DNA from: Gammaproteobacteria bacterium UBA7310
GTDB taxonomy: Bacteria; Pseudomonadota; Gammaproteobacteria; Pseudomonadales; Ketobacteraceae
Assembly: GCA_002471665.1 (NCBI GenBank)
Contig: DKQK01000076.1
Span: forward strand, 1-25,854
Direction: 5' to 3'
Length of the DNA stretch: 25,854 nucleotides
The position numbers were made by a program, and so were the translations under genes. The notes beneath the pieces are model-generated. The model was not told where the DNA came from, ran no database searches, and was given only the letters and a program-made list of their open reading frames with translations. Position 1 is the stretch's first letter. Each line of letters opens with the position of its first letter. Shown piece by piece: positions 8,683 to 18,187 of the stretch.

Positions 8683-9603
8683 ATGACGTTGGTTGCGGAT
8701 TATACCGAAATGACTGCTACACCCATACTGGACGATGAGCACATTGCCAAAATCCTGCGCGGAATCACCGTGCCCCCCCAACCCCAGGTAATCGTGGACA
8801 TCCATATGGAACAGGCCATGCCCAACCCGGATATCAACCGCATCGGCAAATTGATCAGCCAGGACGTGGGCCTCTCCGGCGCCATCCTCAAAGTGGTGAA
8901 CTCGGACCTGTTTGGTCAGAAAAACCACATGACCTCCATCGAACAGGCGGTTCAGATTCTGGGACTGCAAACCATCATTCGCCTGATGGAGGGGCTTTCC
9001 ATCAAAAGTGAAATGGACGATGAAACCATTGTTGCCCTGAGCAGCTTCTGGGACAGCGCCATGGACATCGCCAGGGCGGCCACCACCCTGGCCCGGGCCA
9101 TCGGCTATCAGGCCCTGGACCGGGCATACTGCGTGGGCTTGTTCCACAACTGCGGAGTACCGTTGCTGTACCGGGCCCACCCCAACTACAGTGAGATCCT
9201 GCAGGAATCCTACGCTTATCCCAGCCCCCGTGTGATCGATGTGGAAAACCAGCAACTGAACACCAACCATGCGGTGGTGGGTTACTACGTCGCCAAATCC
9301 TGGGGCTTACCGGCGGATCTCTGCGATGTCATCGCCGAACACCACAGTATGGAAAACATATTCCGCCATCGCGCCAACAGCTACGATCACGGCCGCAAAA
9401 CCCTGCTCGCCATTCTGAAAATGGCGGAGCACATCTGTGGCCTGCATCAAACTCTGGGCAACTGTGCTACAGACCATGAATGGCAGGAAATCGGTGAAGA
9501 CCTGCTTACCTATGTGGGGCTCAGTGACATGGATTTTGACGACCTCACCGCCCAGCTGGAGAATCAGGGGGTCAGCGGTGCCGGCTACTACGACCAGGGT
9601 TGA
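8683..9603 (+). CDS. HDOD-domain signalling protein
   Basis: The 306-residue cytosolic protein consists almost entirely of one HDOD domain, a divergent relative of HD phosphohydrolases used in bacterial signalling, chemotaxis, cyclic-di-GMP networks and stress control. Typical features are LPPQP-like TVPPQPQV (29-36), SQDVGLSGAILKVVNS (59-74), SIEQAVQILGL (85-95) and AVVGYYVAKSWGLP. The segment where true HD enzymes have HD reads LFHNCG (153-158), with His155-Asn156, and no metal-dependent catalysis is expected. No fused GGDEF, EAL or receiver domain is present. The start at 8683 lacks a clear ribosome site; the ATG at 8710 is an alternative and also has none. It stands alone, divergent from rlmI. 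Confidence 0.88.
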   Translation: MTLVADYTEMTATPILDDEHIAKILRGITVPPQPQVIVDIHMEQAMPNPDINRIGKLISQDVGLSGAILKVVNSDLFGQKNHMTSIEQAVQILGLQTIIRLMEGLSIKSEMDDETIVALSSFWDSAMDIARAATTLARAIGYQALDRAYCVGLFHNCGVPLLYRAHPNYSEILQESYAYPSPRVIDVENQQLNTNHAVVGYYVAKSWGLPADLCDVIAEHHSMENIFRHRANSYDHGRKTLLAILKMAEHICGLHQTLGNCATDHEWQEIGEDLLTYVGLSDMDFDDLTAQLENQGVSGAGYYDQG

Positions 9604-9713
9604 TGGGCCGACCACTGATCCGGGGATACATATTCTGTTGCTTTAGCCTCTTCTAACCCATTCCCCGCTTCGGTAGACTCTGCCACCTGATTTACGTTGT
9701 CGCGGAGAATGGC

Positions 9714-10898
9714 ATGTTTTGGGGATTACGCAGAATGAACACACCGCCGGTTGCCGCTGTGTTGGCACTGATGACACTGGTGGCCACCCTCACCCTCAGC
9801 AGCGCAGCAAAGGCGGCACTGATTGGTGCCAGCAGCGCGCCGAAACTGGCACGGGTACCCGTTGAAGAAGGGCGCACCCTGCAGATACGCTGGATCATTT
9901 CCACCACCTCCGCCCACAGTACCGGTGCCTTTTCAGCCCAGGGGGTATTAAAAGACGCCGCCACCAGCACAGTCCTGAAAACCCAGACCACCCCCTTCAA
10001 CCAAACCGAGGGCGCAGGTCCGCTGCACTTTGAAGAGCCCCTCACCATCACCGCCGACGAAGCCAAAACATGGCTGGAGCTGGGCTATCGTACGCTGGAA
10101 TACAACCGCCAGTTCAGCACCGGCAGCGAACGCCCCTCCACCGTCGATGCCCGGGTCAGCATCCGCTTGAGTGCCCAGGATTCCGCACTGGCCACGCCCC
10201 ACATGAACGCTCCCCTGGCGGTGCACAACCAGGAGTTAAGCTATAAACCCCAGCGTTTCCGCAGCCAGGTCAGTCAGGGATTGCCATTGCAGGCCCAACT
10301 GACGGTCACCTACTCCGGTCAGGGCCAGCTCAAGGGCAGTTGGCAGCTGGCCACGGTAAACCCGGACAGCGGGCAGCTGGTGTACCGGGAATTGGCCCAG
10401 GTGAGCAAGGATTTACAGCAGGGCATGAAAGACTGGCTGCTGAGCCCGCAACTGGAAACCAGCAAGCCCGGCCTGCATGTGTTACGGTTCTGTGCGCTGG
10501 AGACCCTGGACAAGTCAGAAACGGCGGGCAACCTGTGCCCCAACCCGCAATTGAGCACCACCCTGCAATACGAAGTGATCGAAAATCAGCAGAATACGCC
10601 ACCCCCATCCACACCGGCCACCCTGTCAGCCGGCACCCAGCTGTCCTGGCCGGCCACCGCGGACACCATCATCTATGAACTGGTACTGCGCCAGGAGAAC
10701 GGTAAAGAAAGCCTTACTTCGGGGGATTACGTGGGCCGGCTGTTGATTGCGGCACCCAACACCGCCACCGCATTGAGCCCGCAATTACTGGACGAGTTGA
10801 AACCCGGTGCCACCTATCAATGGCAGGTCAGTGCCCTGGATCGCCATGGGGACCTCATTCGCCAGACCGCACCGGCACGCTTCATCTTCATGCCCTGA
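9714..10898 (+). CDS. Exported protein of unknown function
   Basis: I do not recognise this family. The ATG at 9714 has GGAG 6 bases upstream, which supports it over the ATG at 9735. A Sec signal peptide is clear: Arg-Arg at 6-7, a hydrophobic core (about 13-29) and likely cleavage after SSAAKA near residue 34. The mature part (about 360 residues) looks rich in beta structure, with many Thr, Ser and Gln and two cysteines at about 263 and 276 (FCALE and NLCPNP) that could form a disulphide. A Pro-rich stretch (PPPSTPAT) leads to a C-terminal segment resembling a fibronectin type III strand pattern (YELVLR, GATYQWQVSALD). A periplasmic or surface role is inferred. No membrane anchor follows the signal peptide. 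Confidence 0.75.
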   Translation: MFWGLRRMNTPPVAAVLALMTLVATLTLSSAAKAALIGASSAPKLARVPVEEGRTLQIRWIISTTSAHSTGAFSAQGVLKDAATSTVLKTQTTPFNQTEGAGPLHFEEPLTITADEAKTWLELGYRTLEYNRQFSTGSERPSTVDARVSIRLSAQDSALATPHMNAPLAVHNQELSYKPQRFRSQVSQGLPLQAQLTVTYSGQGQLKGSWQLATVNPDSGQLVYRELAQVSKDLQQGMKDWLLSPQLETSKPGLHVLRFCALETLDKSETAGNLCPNPQLSTTLQYEVIENQQNTPPPSTPATLSAGTQLSWPATADTIIYELVLRQENGKESLTSGDYVGRLLIAAPNTATALSPQLLDELKPGATYQWQVSALDRHGDLIRQTAPARFIFMP

Positions 10899-10919
10899 GG
10901 ATATTGATGCCCTGAGGAT
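10890..10919. repeat. 13-bp tandem direct repeat at the end of the exported-protein gene
   Basis: ATGCCCTGAGGAT occurs at 10890-10902 and again at 10907-10919, a 17-bp period. The first copy contains the stop codon of the exported protein gene, the second lies just beyond it. It looks like a local slippage duplication of the gene end. Confidence 0.8.
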
Positions 10920-10944
10920 CCACCAGCCAAGGTCACAGTATGCG

Positions 10945-12795
10945 TCACTGGGCCTTGGCGGCATCCTGCTTTTTCTCTTCTATCTTTTCCACCACCCGTT
11001 CCGCCTTCACCAGGGCCACTATCCTGCTGCCCGCGGGCACCTGGTCTGCGCTGGGCAGGCCGGACAAAATGCTCAAGCGTTTACGGGAATCCAGCAAAAA
11101 CATGGGGATGGCTTTATTGCCGTACTTTTCCAGATAGTCTTCGAAGGTGAACTCTTCGCTGATGTTGGTGGTGCGCATTTCCGCGCCCTGAGCCACCAGG
11201 CTGGCCAATTTACTGTAGGTGGCATCTTCAGAAAACAACACCACGCCCACCAGCTCTTCTGAAATTTTTTCCCGATCGCTCTTGCGCTGGCTGGCCTGGG
11301 AGGACAACGCATACACCCGCTTTTTACCGAACTCCCGGGTATAACGCTGCACCGCCAGCAGGTTGAGATCGTCGTTCTGCGACAGGCCCAGCATGCGGCC
11401 GATGCCCACCAGATCCAGCTCCTTTTCCGCCAGCCGCGATACCGGATTGCCGTGAAAGACCTTCAAACCTTCCATGCGTGCCTGACGTACGTTGGTTCGG
11501 TAGCTGTCCGCCAGCATCACCTCAAACCCGTTCTTTTTCAGCTCTTTGGCGATGGTACGCGACACCGAATTGGCACCGATGAATAACAGGCCCTGGGGCG
11601 CCTGCTCCATCACCCCCAGCCAGCGGGCCAATGGCTTGGCAGTGAGGCTCTGAAACACCACGGTACCGATGATCACCACAAACGTCAGGGTTACCAGCAG
11701 ATCCGCCCCCTCGAAACCCAGCTGCGACAGGCGCAGGGCAAACAGCGCCGATACCGCTGCGGCAATGATCCCCCGTGGCCCAATCCAGGAGATCATGGTT
11801 TTCTCCTGCCAGCTGAGGGATGCACCCACGGTGGCAGACACAATTTTTAACGGCCGCGCGATAAAATGGACAAAGGCCAGAATGGCCAGGGCCTGCCAGC
11901 TGAGGGTAACCAGATCCCCCAGATTGACCCGTGCCGCCAGGATAATAAACAAACCGGAAATCAACAAAATACTCAGGCTTTCCTTGAAATCCAGAATGCC
12001 TTCGGTTTGTACTCCCCGCATATTCGCCAGCCAGATGCCCATCACCGTCACCGCCAGCAACCCGGATTCGTGCTCAAGGGTGTCGGATACGGCAAACACC
12101 GCCAGCACGGAAATCAGCACAAACACGTTCTGTAAATAGGAGGGGACAACCTCGTTGCGTAACAACCAGCCGCACAGGTAGCCGGCGCCACAGCCCAGGG
12201 CTGCGCCGATGGCGAGGATTTTGAAAAAGAGCAGCATCACCGCCAGCCATTCATTGCCGCCGCTGGACTGGGCCACAATAAAATTGAACACCAGAACCGC
12301 CAGCAAGGCCCCCAGCGGGTCGATCAGGATGCTCTCCCAACGCAAAATATTGGTAATCCGCGCAGTGGGCCGTACCGAACGCAACATGGGAACAATGACG
12401 GTGGGCCCGGTGACGATCACCATGGAGCCGAACAGCAAGGCAAGATGCCAATCCAGATCCAGCAACCATCCGGTAAAGACCGAGATGCTGACCCAACTGG
12501 TGAGCACACCCACGGTGAGAATACGCCACACCACATTCTCCATACCCTGGATTTCCGTGAATTTCAGGGTGAGGCTGCCCTCAAACAGAATCACGGCAAC
12601 CGCCATGGAGACCAACGGAAACAACATGTCGCCAAACAGCGCATCCGGATCAAGCCAATGCACACCGGGGCCGGCAATGATGCCGGTAATCAGCAGAAAC
12701 AATATGGCCGGTAACCGCAGTCGCCATGCAATCCATTGACAGGCCAGCCCCAAAACACCGATCAGGGCAAAACTCATTACCAGGCTGGTTTCCAC
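10945..12795 (-). CDS. Na+/H+ (cation:proton) antiporter with C-terminal TrkA-N-like domain
   Basis: This inner-membrane antiporter of the CPA family has about 12 hydrophobic segments over the first 390 residues, with ILFEGSLTL, TGPTVIVPMLR, the ion-site motif ESILIDPLGA and GPRGIIAAAV. A cytosolic regulatory part follows that resembles a TrkA-N/RCK nucleotide-binding domain (LLFIGANSVSRTIAKEL), in which the usual GxGxxG is changed to GANSVS, then a Lys/Glu-rich tail. The longest frame begins with a TTG at 12816 that has no ribosome site. GTG at 12795 has GGAAGAAGAG at a good distance upstream and is preferred. The gene is the last of a same-strand run after the large ATPase (77 bp apart, no terminator seen), so it may be co-transcribed with the flotillin operon, though a link in function is not shown. 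Confidence 0.88.
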   Translation of the reverse strand: METSLVMSFALIGVLGLACQWIAWRLRLPAILFLLITGIIAGPGVHWLDPDALFGDMLFPLVSMAVAVILFEGSLTLKFTEIQGMENVVWRILTVGVLTSWVSISVFTGWLLDLDWHLALLFGSMVIVTGPTVIVPMLRSVRPTARITNILRWESILIDPLGALLAVLVFNFIVAQSSGGNEWLAVMLLFFKILAIGAALGCGAGYLCGWLLRNEVVPSYLQNVFVLISVLAVFAVSDTLEHESGLLAVTVMGIWLANMRGVQTEGILDFKESLSILLISGLFIILAARVNLGDLVTLSWQALAILAFVHFIARPLKIVSATVGASLSWQEKTMISWIGPRGIIAAAVSALFALRLSQLGFEGADLLVTLTFVVIIGTVVFQSLTAKPLARWLGVMEQAPQGLLFIGANSVSRTIAKELKKNGFEVMLADSYRTNVRQARMEGLKVFHGNPVSRLAEKELDLVGIGRMLGLSQNDDLNLLAVQRYTREFGKKRVYALSSQASQRKSDREKISEELVGVVLFSEDATYSKLASLVAQGAEMRTTNISEEFTFEDYLEKYGNKAIPMFLLDSRKRLSILSGLPSADQVPAGSRIVALVKAERVVEKIEEKKQDAAKAQ

Positions 12796-12872
12796 AGAAT
12801 GACTCTCTTCTTCCAATGGCTACATCAAGCGTGAATGGACCACTCTACTGGAAAGCCTGGGGCTTAACCAGA

Positions 12873-15800
12873 CTATTCACCAGACTGTCCAGAAGTGGTG
12901 CCAGTGCCTGCGCGGGTAGTGTGTTTCAAGCGCAGCAGGCTGGCTTCCAGCATGCGCAACTGCTCCGAGATGGCGGCCATCTTGTTGTGGGTTTTCAGAT
13001 CCAGATCAATTTTGCCGTCCATCACCTGCACCAGAGGGAAAATGCTGCCTTCCACCGTCGCGGTCAGCCCCTGTAATAACAGATCGATACCGGGAACCGG
13101 CTGGTTCACCACTTCCACGTGGGTTGTCATGTTATGCATGGCATCCGCAATGGCCTGCAGGGATTGCTGCAGCGCGCCTTCGGCGGCCGGCGCGGAACCC
13201 TTCTGTGCCAGCGCAGTAACCGCCTTATCAATCCCCTGCGCCATGGCGTTCAGTTGCGACACCACCCGCACACCCACGTCGGCTTCATCACCGCCAATCT
13301 GCTTGAGGCGGCAGAACTCCCCCTTGATGTCCTCCCACCGCTGCGCTTCCTCTGCGCTCAGGACACCGCGCAGGGATTTCAGTTTCAGCAGGTTGGCTTC
13401 GGTTCCGGAGGTCAACAGTTGCGACTCGCCCAGGTAATGATCATCCAGCAATGCCTCCAGCTCTTGTGCCGTCATCACCGGTGTGACCTTTTCCGCCAAC
13501 TTGTTCATATTGCGATAACTGCCCTGCAACTTAAACGCAGGCTCGGTGCGGAAACGCTCATCCTGGGCAGCCGACTCGATATACTGCTGATTGACTTTCA
13601 GCACCACCTCCTGCACCCGGAACAGCTTTTTAAGGGTCTCGACAATTTCGCGGCTTTCCGCCGCCGAGTAGGGATGCCTGAATTGCGATTCATTGACGGC
13701 ACGGCCACGGGCCATATCCACAAACAGGTAAAAGTCCGCCAGGTCACGGGTGGCCAGAGGCGCCAGTACCGGATTGGACGTCATGCTGTTTTCTATGTAA
13801 CTGAGCGCAAACACCTCTTCGGTACCGCTCAACACATCGCCCAGGTTATAGATATCCGCCCGGTTGGCCAGCATGTCGGGAATTTTAAAAACTTCACCGC
13901 TTTCCGTGTACGGGTTGCCCGCCATCACCACACAGAACTTTTTGCCCCGCATGTCATAGGTTTTGGTTTGACCGTTCCAGACCCCTTCGATGCGCCGGGT
14001 ACCATCACACAACGAGATAAATTTCTGCAGAAATTCCGGATGCGTATGCTGGATATCATCCAGATACAACATCACGTTGTTTCCCATTTCCAACCCCAGA
14101 TTGAGTTTTTCCAGCTCCTGCCGCGCGGTGGCATTGGGTGCCTGTTGCGGATCAAGGGAATCCACCTCGTGCCCCAGGGACGGACAGTTGATCTTCATAA
14201 AAATCAACCCCAGGCGATTGGCAACGTACTCCATCAGGGTGGTTTTCCCGTAACCCGGCGGCGAGATCATCATCAACAGCCCCATCAGGTCAGAGCGTTT
14301 CTTATCCCCCACCGTACCCATTTGCTTGGCAAGGTTGTCGCCAATGATCGGCAGATAACTTTGATTGATCAGTTTATTACGAACAAAAGACGACAGCGGC
14401 CGGGGCTTGAACTGATCCAGCCGCAGACCCTGCTTCTGCGCCTCCACCACCTGGTGACGCAATGCCAGATACCGGTTATACGCCGGCACCACCACACTGC
14501 GATGGTGCTCCAGCCGCAAGAGAAACTCATCCAGCCGTAACCAGAGCTCACCGTTGTGAATACGATAGTGCGAAGACAGCAAACCGGTCACTTTCAATGA
14601 CAGATCCAATTCCCGCGGCTTCCACGACAACCCCGTGCCAATCAGAATACGCGCCACCGCTTCGGGCACATAGGGCCGCAGGCTCTGATCTTCCTGCTTT
14701 GCCAACCAGGCATCGAGCCAGCCTTCCACGTAACGCCAGGCTTTACCGGGTTCTGCTTGCAATGCATTCAGGTTCTCTTCAAATACGGATTGCGCGCCGG
14801 CATTAGCCAGCGCCCGCTGCAGGTTTTCCAGTAAATTCTGACTGGCACGGGTTACGGAAAACTCTCGTACCGGCCGCGCCAGCTCCAGGATCAGATAACG
14901 GGCACTGCGTTCCAGCAACTGATCACTATCCGCTACCGCCTGCTGTTGTAGAAACAGGTGCAGCTGCGCTTTCACATCCTGCAGCAGCTCTGCCAGGGCG
15001 CTGTCGCTGCCGAACAGGCCCGACATATGCAGAGCGGACTGAGCCCGCAGCGGCCAATGGCTCTGAATATCCTGCTCTTGCGTTGTTGCCCAGAACAACG
15101 CCGCCCAGGCCCGAGCCAGGGGATCGAATCGCAGCAGGTCCGCCAGCTCATACTGGGGCAGTACCCATTCCAGAATCAGGCCGGCATCGTGATCGTGAAT
15201 ACCCCGTTCATAGCCTTCTTTATAACGCGGCTCGGCATACTGACGCAGTAACTCCAGCAGCTGCTGACGATCATTGCGCGCCTGCATCAGGGTTGCTATC
15301 TCCAACCCCTCCTGATGACGTTCGGCAGCGATCAGCACACTGTAAGCCAGATACTCCGCGCGGCTGACCTGATCCGATTCCGAGGCCATGGCCATGGACC
15401 AATAAGACCGCGTGTTCAGCAACTCTGCGTTGTGGCAGGGCTCATAAAAATCGGTACCCGACAAATGAAAATGCAGTTCATCACCCCGGGGCAACAGCGT
15501 CAGGTCCAGCTCCTGGGTATTGACGCTGAAGCGGTGTCGCGGCCCCAACTTGATGACCTTACCATCGTCTTCATAAATATCGGATTTATCCCGCAGGGAT
15601 CGCACCGCCTGATCTTTTACCCCTTTCAGCTGGGCATCCACATCATCGGCCTTCACCGCATCATCCAAATCCCGTAACTGCTGTGATAGTTGTTTCAACT
15701 TGTTCAACAGGGGATCTGAACTGAAGAAGGTATTGAGCTCGTCTTCGGCCTTGAATTTCTGACTGCGTTTGCGCACACCGTCGATGATACGTTGCGCGGC

Positions 15801-18158
15801 ATCAAACAGGGTTTGGGCCTTACGCTGGCGTTCATCCAGCAAACTTTGCTTGTGCGCTTCAAAGGATTCAAAAATCTCTTCGCGCTTCTCCAGTATGTCT
15901 GCCAGAAAGGCATCGTACTCGCCGAACTGGCTTTCCAGCTCCTGCAATTGATTCATCAGTTTCGCCAGCTGTTCATCACAACGATCCGGCGATGTGGCCA
16001 TGCTGAGGCCGCTGGTCATGCTCTGCGACAGCAATTTGAACTGGGCCGAGAACTGGGCCAATGCTTCGTTATAACCCAGGCTTTTCAATTTGTTGCGGGC
16101 CCGGGCCCGGCCCTGGTTCAGATGGGCAAACAGATTGGAAATACGCTCAATGATGGCCGTACGGGTGGTGGCTTCGGCACCGGTAATCGCGCTGACTGTT
16201 TCGGTCAGGGCATCCAAACCCTGGCCGAGGGTTTCCAGCTTCTCCAGCAGGGGGCTCAATTCAGATTTGATGTCAGTTTCCTGAATCTGTTTCTCCAGAC
16301 GGGCCAGGTCATCGTAGAACGGTTGCAGGGATTCTTCATCGGCCAGGAACCCGATGGTGCAGTCAGCGATATACGTCTGCTTTTGCTCCAGTTGCGAATC
16401 CAGCTCAGCAATGCGCGGCTGATTGATGTAACGATAATCCTGAATGGTCAGCAAATGGCCCCGCAGCTTGCGGATATCCAGCATGGCGGTCATATACGGC
16501 TGGGGCACGGTCCAGCCATCGGGCTGCAATCGCTTGATCAGGGCAGCCACCGAATCTTCTGCCTGTTGCAATGCCTGCTGGGAGCTTTTGCGAATACTCT
16601 GAACTTTCTCGTATTCATCCAGCACCAGTTCACTGGACTCGATGATGGCCTTCAGTACATCGTGTACTTCGCTCAGGCTGGCGTCTGACAACCAGTAATA
16701 CTGATCAAACAAGCGGGTACTGAATTTACACAACTCATGGTAATGGGTAGACGCCGCATCGGGGCTGCGGATCAACTGCACCACACTGAACAGATCCGAA
16801 ATGCCGCGCACCAGATCTGCATTACCCACGCGACCGAAAAAACTCTGGGATTGCTGTGCCTGGCTGGCGTGCACATCACTGAAGAAAGGCGATTGCCAGA
16901 TCTGCATGGGATGCACGCGAGTGGGCTCTTCATCGGCCGAGAACACCACCATGCGTCCATCTTCGAACAATCCGTAACCGTGCCCATACACCGGATTGCG
17001 CAAGGCCTTTTCAATCATGTTGTAGGGGTACAGCGCCACCACCCCCTGCTCCGGCTGATAATGCACATACAGCACATCCTCACCATTGGGTGAGCGAATG
17101 GTGCGGCGAAACCGCAAACCCGTATGTGTTTCCGCAAAGGTTTTGTAGTCACCGGTTTGCAGATAGTAACCACCGGGGAACACAATACCGTGATCTTCCG
17201 GCAGCTGCTGGCAGCTATCCCCAATGGCATCGATACGCACCACAGATTCATTGAGGCGGTTAAACACCAGATGCCGCCACTGCTCTTCCTGATAGGGCTT
17301 GATACGCAACAGGATCAGCTGGCCGATTTCAGCAAAATAAAAATCCGCATCATCCAGCGATTGGTTGGGATCCTCCACTGGCTCGGTATAAATACCCTTG
17401 CCGCTGCGGGTGTTGTTTTCCACCTTGATGGTGAGATCACCCTTGATGGTGTCCACGAAAATGGTATCGAGAATATTCACGTGGGGATGGCGGCCATCCA
17501 CGATGGCTTCACGCTGCACTTCACGCCATTCAAAATCCCACGCCGGTGGCAGTTCGATCTCGCGCTCACCGCGATTATCCAGGTACTCAATCTGTTTGCC
17601 ATCGGCAGACACGGACCAGCGGAACACCCGAATATCGGTTAGCCGCTCGCCGATTTGAAAGGCGGCAAGCAAACGGCCTTCCTTGACCCGCAACTGGGTT
17701 AGAAACGTGTTCTTGTAATAGGTGTACAGCTCGTTAAAGTCAGAGACAAAGCGCGCGTCACCCAGGAAGGTGTCGTGCGCGGGCACCGGTTCCATATCCA
17801 GCGCTTCATCCCCCTGCACCAGACGATACAGGGAGAACACATCCGCCACCGAGGTAGTTTGCTTCAAGCCGATAAACACGTTGTAGCCAAACAGCAGATG
17901 ATCGCCTACCCGCACAATATCCCGCGCAATGCAGTTATTGTCGGTACGCACCCGGGTACGGCCGATAATGTTCAATTCCGTAGAACCAAACTCTTCCAGG
18001 CGCTGTTGATTGAGCTGGTTGGACAGCGCCTCAAGTTGATTACCCTGATCCGCCAAGCGTTTTCGGATGACTTCGTAAGCGGTGCCCTGGGCAACCGCTG
18101 ACTCTACCTGTCCTTGTGAAGCTTGCTCCACAGCTGATGTCTGGCTTACGTCTGTCAC
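12873..18158 (-). CDS. Giant AAA+ ATPase (1761 residues; family often labelled 'DNA repair ATPase', DUF3686-like N-terminus)
   Basis: GTG start at 18158 with AGAGGA 7 bases upstream. Residues about 60-470 form a beta-rich N-terminal domain I associate with DUF3686. Residues about 520-930 are mostly predicted coiled coil, followed by a long helical part. An AAA+ core lies near 1290-1440: Walker A PPGYGKTT with Lys1305, Walker B MLYLDDI with Asp1367-Asp1368, sensor-1 Asn1415 in MAGNP, and Arg1433 in LANRAD as a candidate arginine finger. A helical C-terminal segment of about 300 residues follows. The Walker B has DD rather than DE. There is no signal peptide or membrane segment, so it is cytosolic. 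It is the third gene of yqiJ-flotillin-ATPase, 29 bp from the flotillin stop. The database label rests on little; the context points to membrane remodelling with flotillin and PspA, which is inference. Confidence 0.88.
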   Translation of the reverse strand: MTDVSQTSAVEQASQGQVESAVAQGTAYEVIRKRLADQGNQLEALSNQLNQQRLEEFGSTELNIIGRTRVRTDNNCIARDIVRVGDHLLFGYNVFIGLKQTTSVADVFSLYRLVQGDEALDMEPVPAHDTFLGDARFVSDFNELYTYYKNTFLTQLRVKEGRLLAAFQIGERLTDIRVFRWSVSADGKQIEYLDNRGEREIELPPAWDFEWREVQREAIVDGRHPHVNILDTIFVDTIKGDLTIKVENNTRSGKGIYTEPVEDPNQSLDDADFYFAEIGQLILLRIKPYQEEQWRHLVFNRLNESVVRIDAIGDSCQQLPEDHGIVFPGGYYLQTGDYKTFAETHTGLRFRRTIRSPNGEDVLYVHYQPEQGVVALYPYNMIEKALRNPVYGHGYGLFEDGRMVVFSADEEPTRVHPMQIWQSPFFSDVHASQAQQSQSFFGRVGNADLVRGISDLFSVVQLIRSPDAASTHYHELCKFSTRLFDQYYWLSDASLSEVHDVLKAIIESSELVLDEYEKVQSIRKSSQQALQQAEDSVAALIKRLQPDGWTVPQPYMTAMLDIRKLRGHLLTIQDYRYINQPRIAELDSQLEQKQTYIADCTIGFLADEESLQPFYDDLARLEKQIQETDIKSELSPLLEKLETLGQGLDALTETVSAITGAEATTRTAIIERISNLFAHLNQGRARARNKLKSLGYNEALAQFSAQFKLLSQSMTSGLSMATSPDRCDEQLAKLMNQLQELESQFGEYDAFLADILEKREEIFESFEAHKQSLLDERQRKAQTLFDAAQRIIDGVRKRSQKFKAEDELNTFFSSDPLLNKLKQLSQQLRDLDDAVKADDVDAQLKGVKDQAVRSLRDKSDIYEDDGKVIKLGPRHRFSVNTQELDLTLLPRGDELHFHLSGTDFYEPCHNAELLNTRSYWSMAMASESDQVSRAEYLAYSVLIAAERHQEGLEIATLMQARNDRQQLLELLRQYAEPRYKEGYERGIHDHDAGLILEWVLPQYELADLLRFDPLARAWAALFWATTQEQDIQSHWPLRAQSALHMSGLFGSDSALAELLQDVKAQLHLFLQQQAVADSDQLLERSARYLILELARPVREFSVTRASQNLLENLQRALANAGAQSVFEENLNALQAEPGKAWRYVEGWLDAWLAKQEDQSLRPYVPEAVARILIGTGLSWKPRELDLSLKVTGLLSSHYRIHNGELWLRLDEFLLRLEHHRSVVVPAYNRYLALRHQVVEAQKQGLRLDQFKPRPLSSFVRNKLINQSYLPIIGDNLAKQMGTVGDKKRSDLMGLLMMISPPGYGKTTLMEYVANRLGLIFMKINCPSLGHEVDSLDPQQAPNATARQELEKLNLGLEMGNNVMLYLDDIQHTHPEFLQKFISLCDGTRRIEGVWNGQTKTYDMRGKKFCVVMAGNPYTESGEVFKIPDMLANRADIYNLGDVLSGTEEVFALSYIENSMTSNPVLAPLATRDLADFYLFVDMARGRAVNESQFRHPYSAAESREIVETLKKLFRVQEVVLKVNQQYIESAAQDERFRTEPAFKLQGSYRNMNKLAEKVTPVMTAQELEALLDDHYLGESQLLTSGTEANLLKLKSLRGVLSAEEAQRWEDIKGEFCRLKQIGGDEADVGVRVVSQLNAMAQGIDKAVTALAQKGSAPAAEGALQQSLQAIADAMHNMTTHVEVVNQPVPGIDLLLQGLTATVEGSIFPLVQVMDGKIDLDLKTHNKMAAISEQLRMLEASLLRLKHTTRAGTGTTSGQSGE

Positions 18159-18187
18159 TTAACGTTCCTCTTGAAAAACCCGGTTGA

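Noticed and set aside
12796..12872. Terminator between the large ATPase and the antiporter
   Set aside because: Only a 5-bp AAGCC/GGCTT hairpin with a 3-base loop and no T-run is visible, too weak to call.
13119..14540. A 473-codon open frame on the + strand within the large ATPase gene
   Set aside because: It lies fully antisense to the AAA+ core, whose motifs are unmistakable. Its translation has the His/Gln-rich look of a complementary-strand shadow and no recognisable domain or ribosome site.
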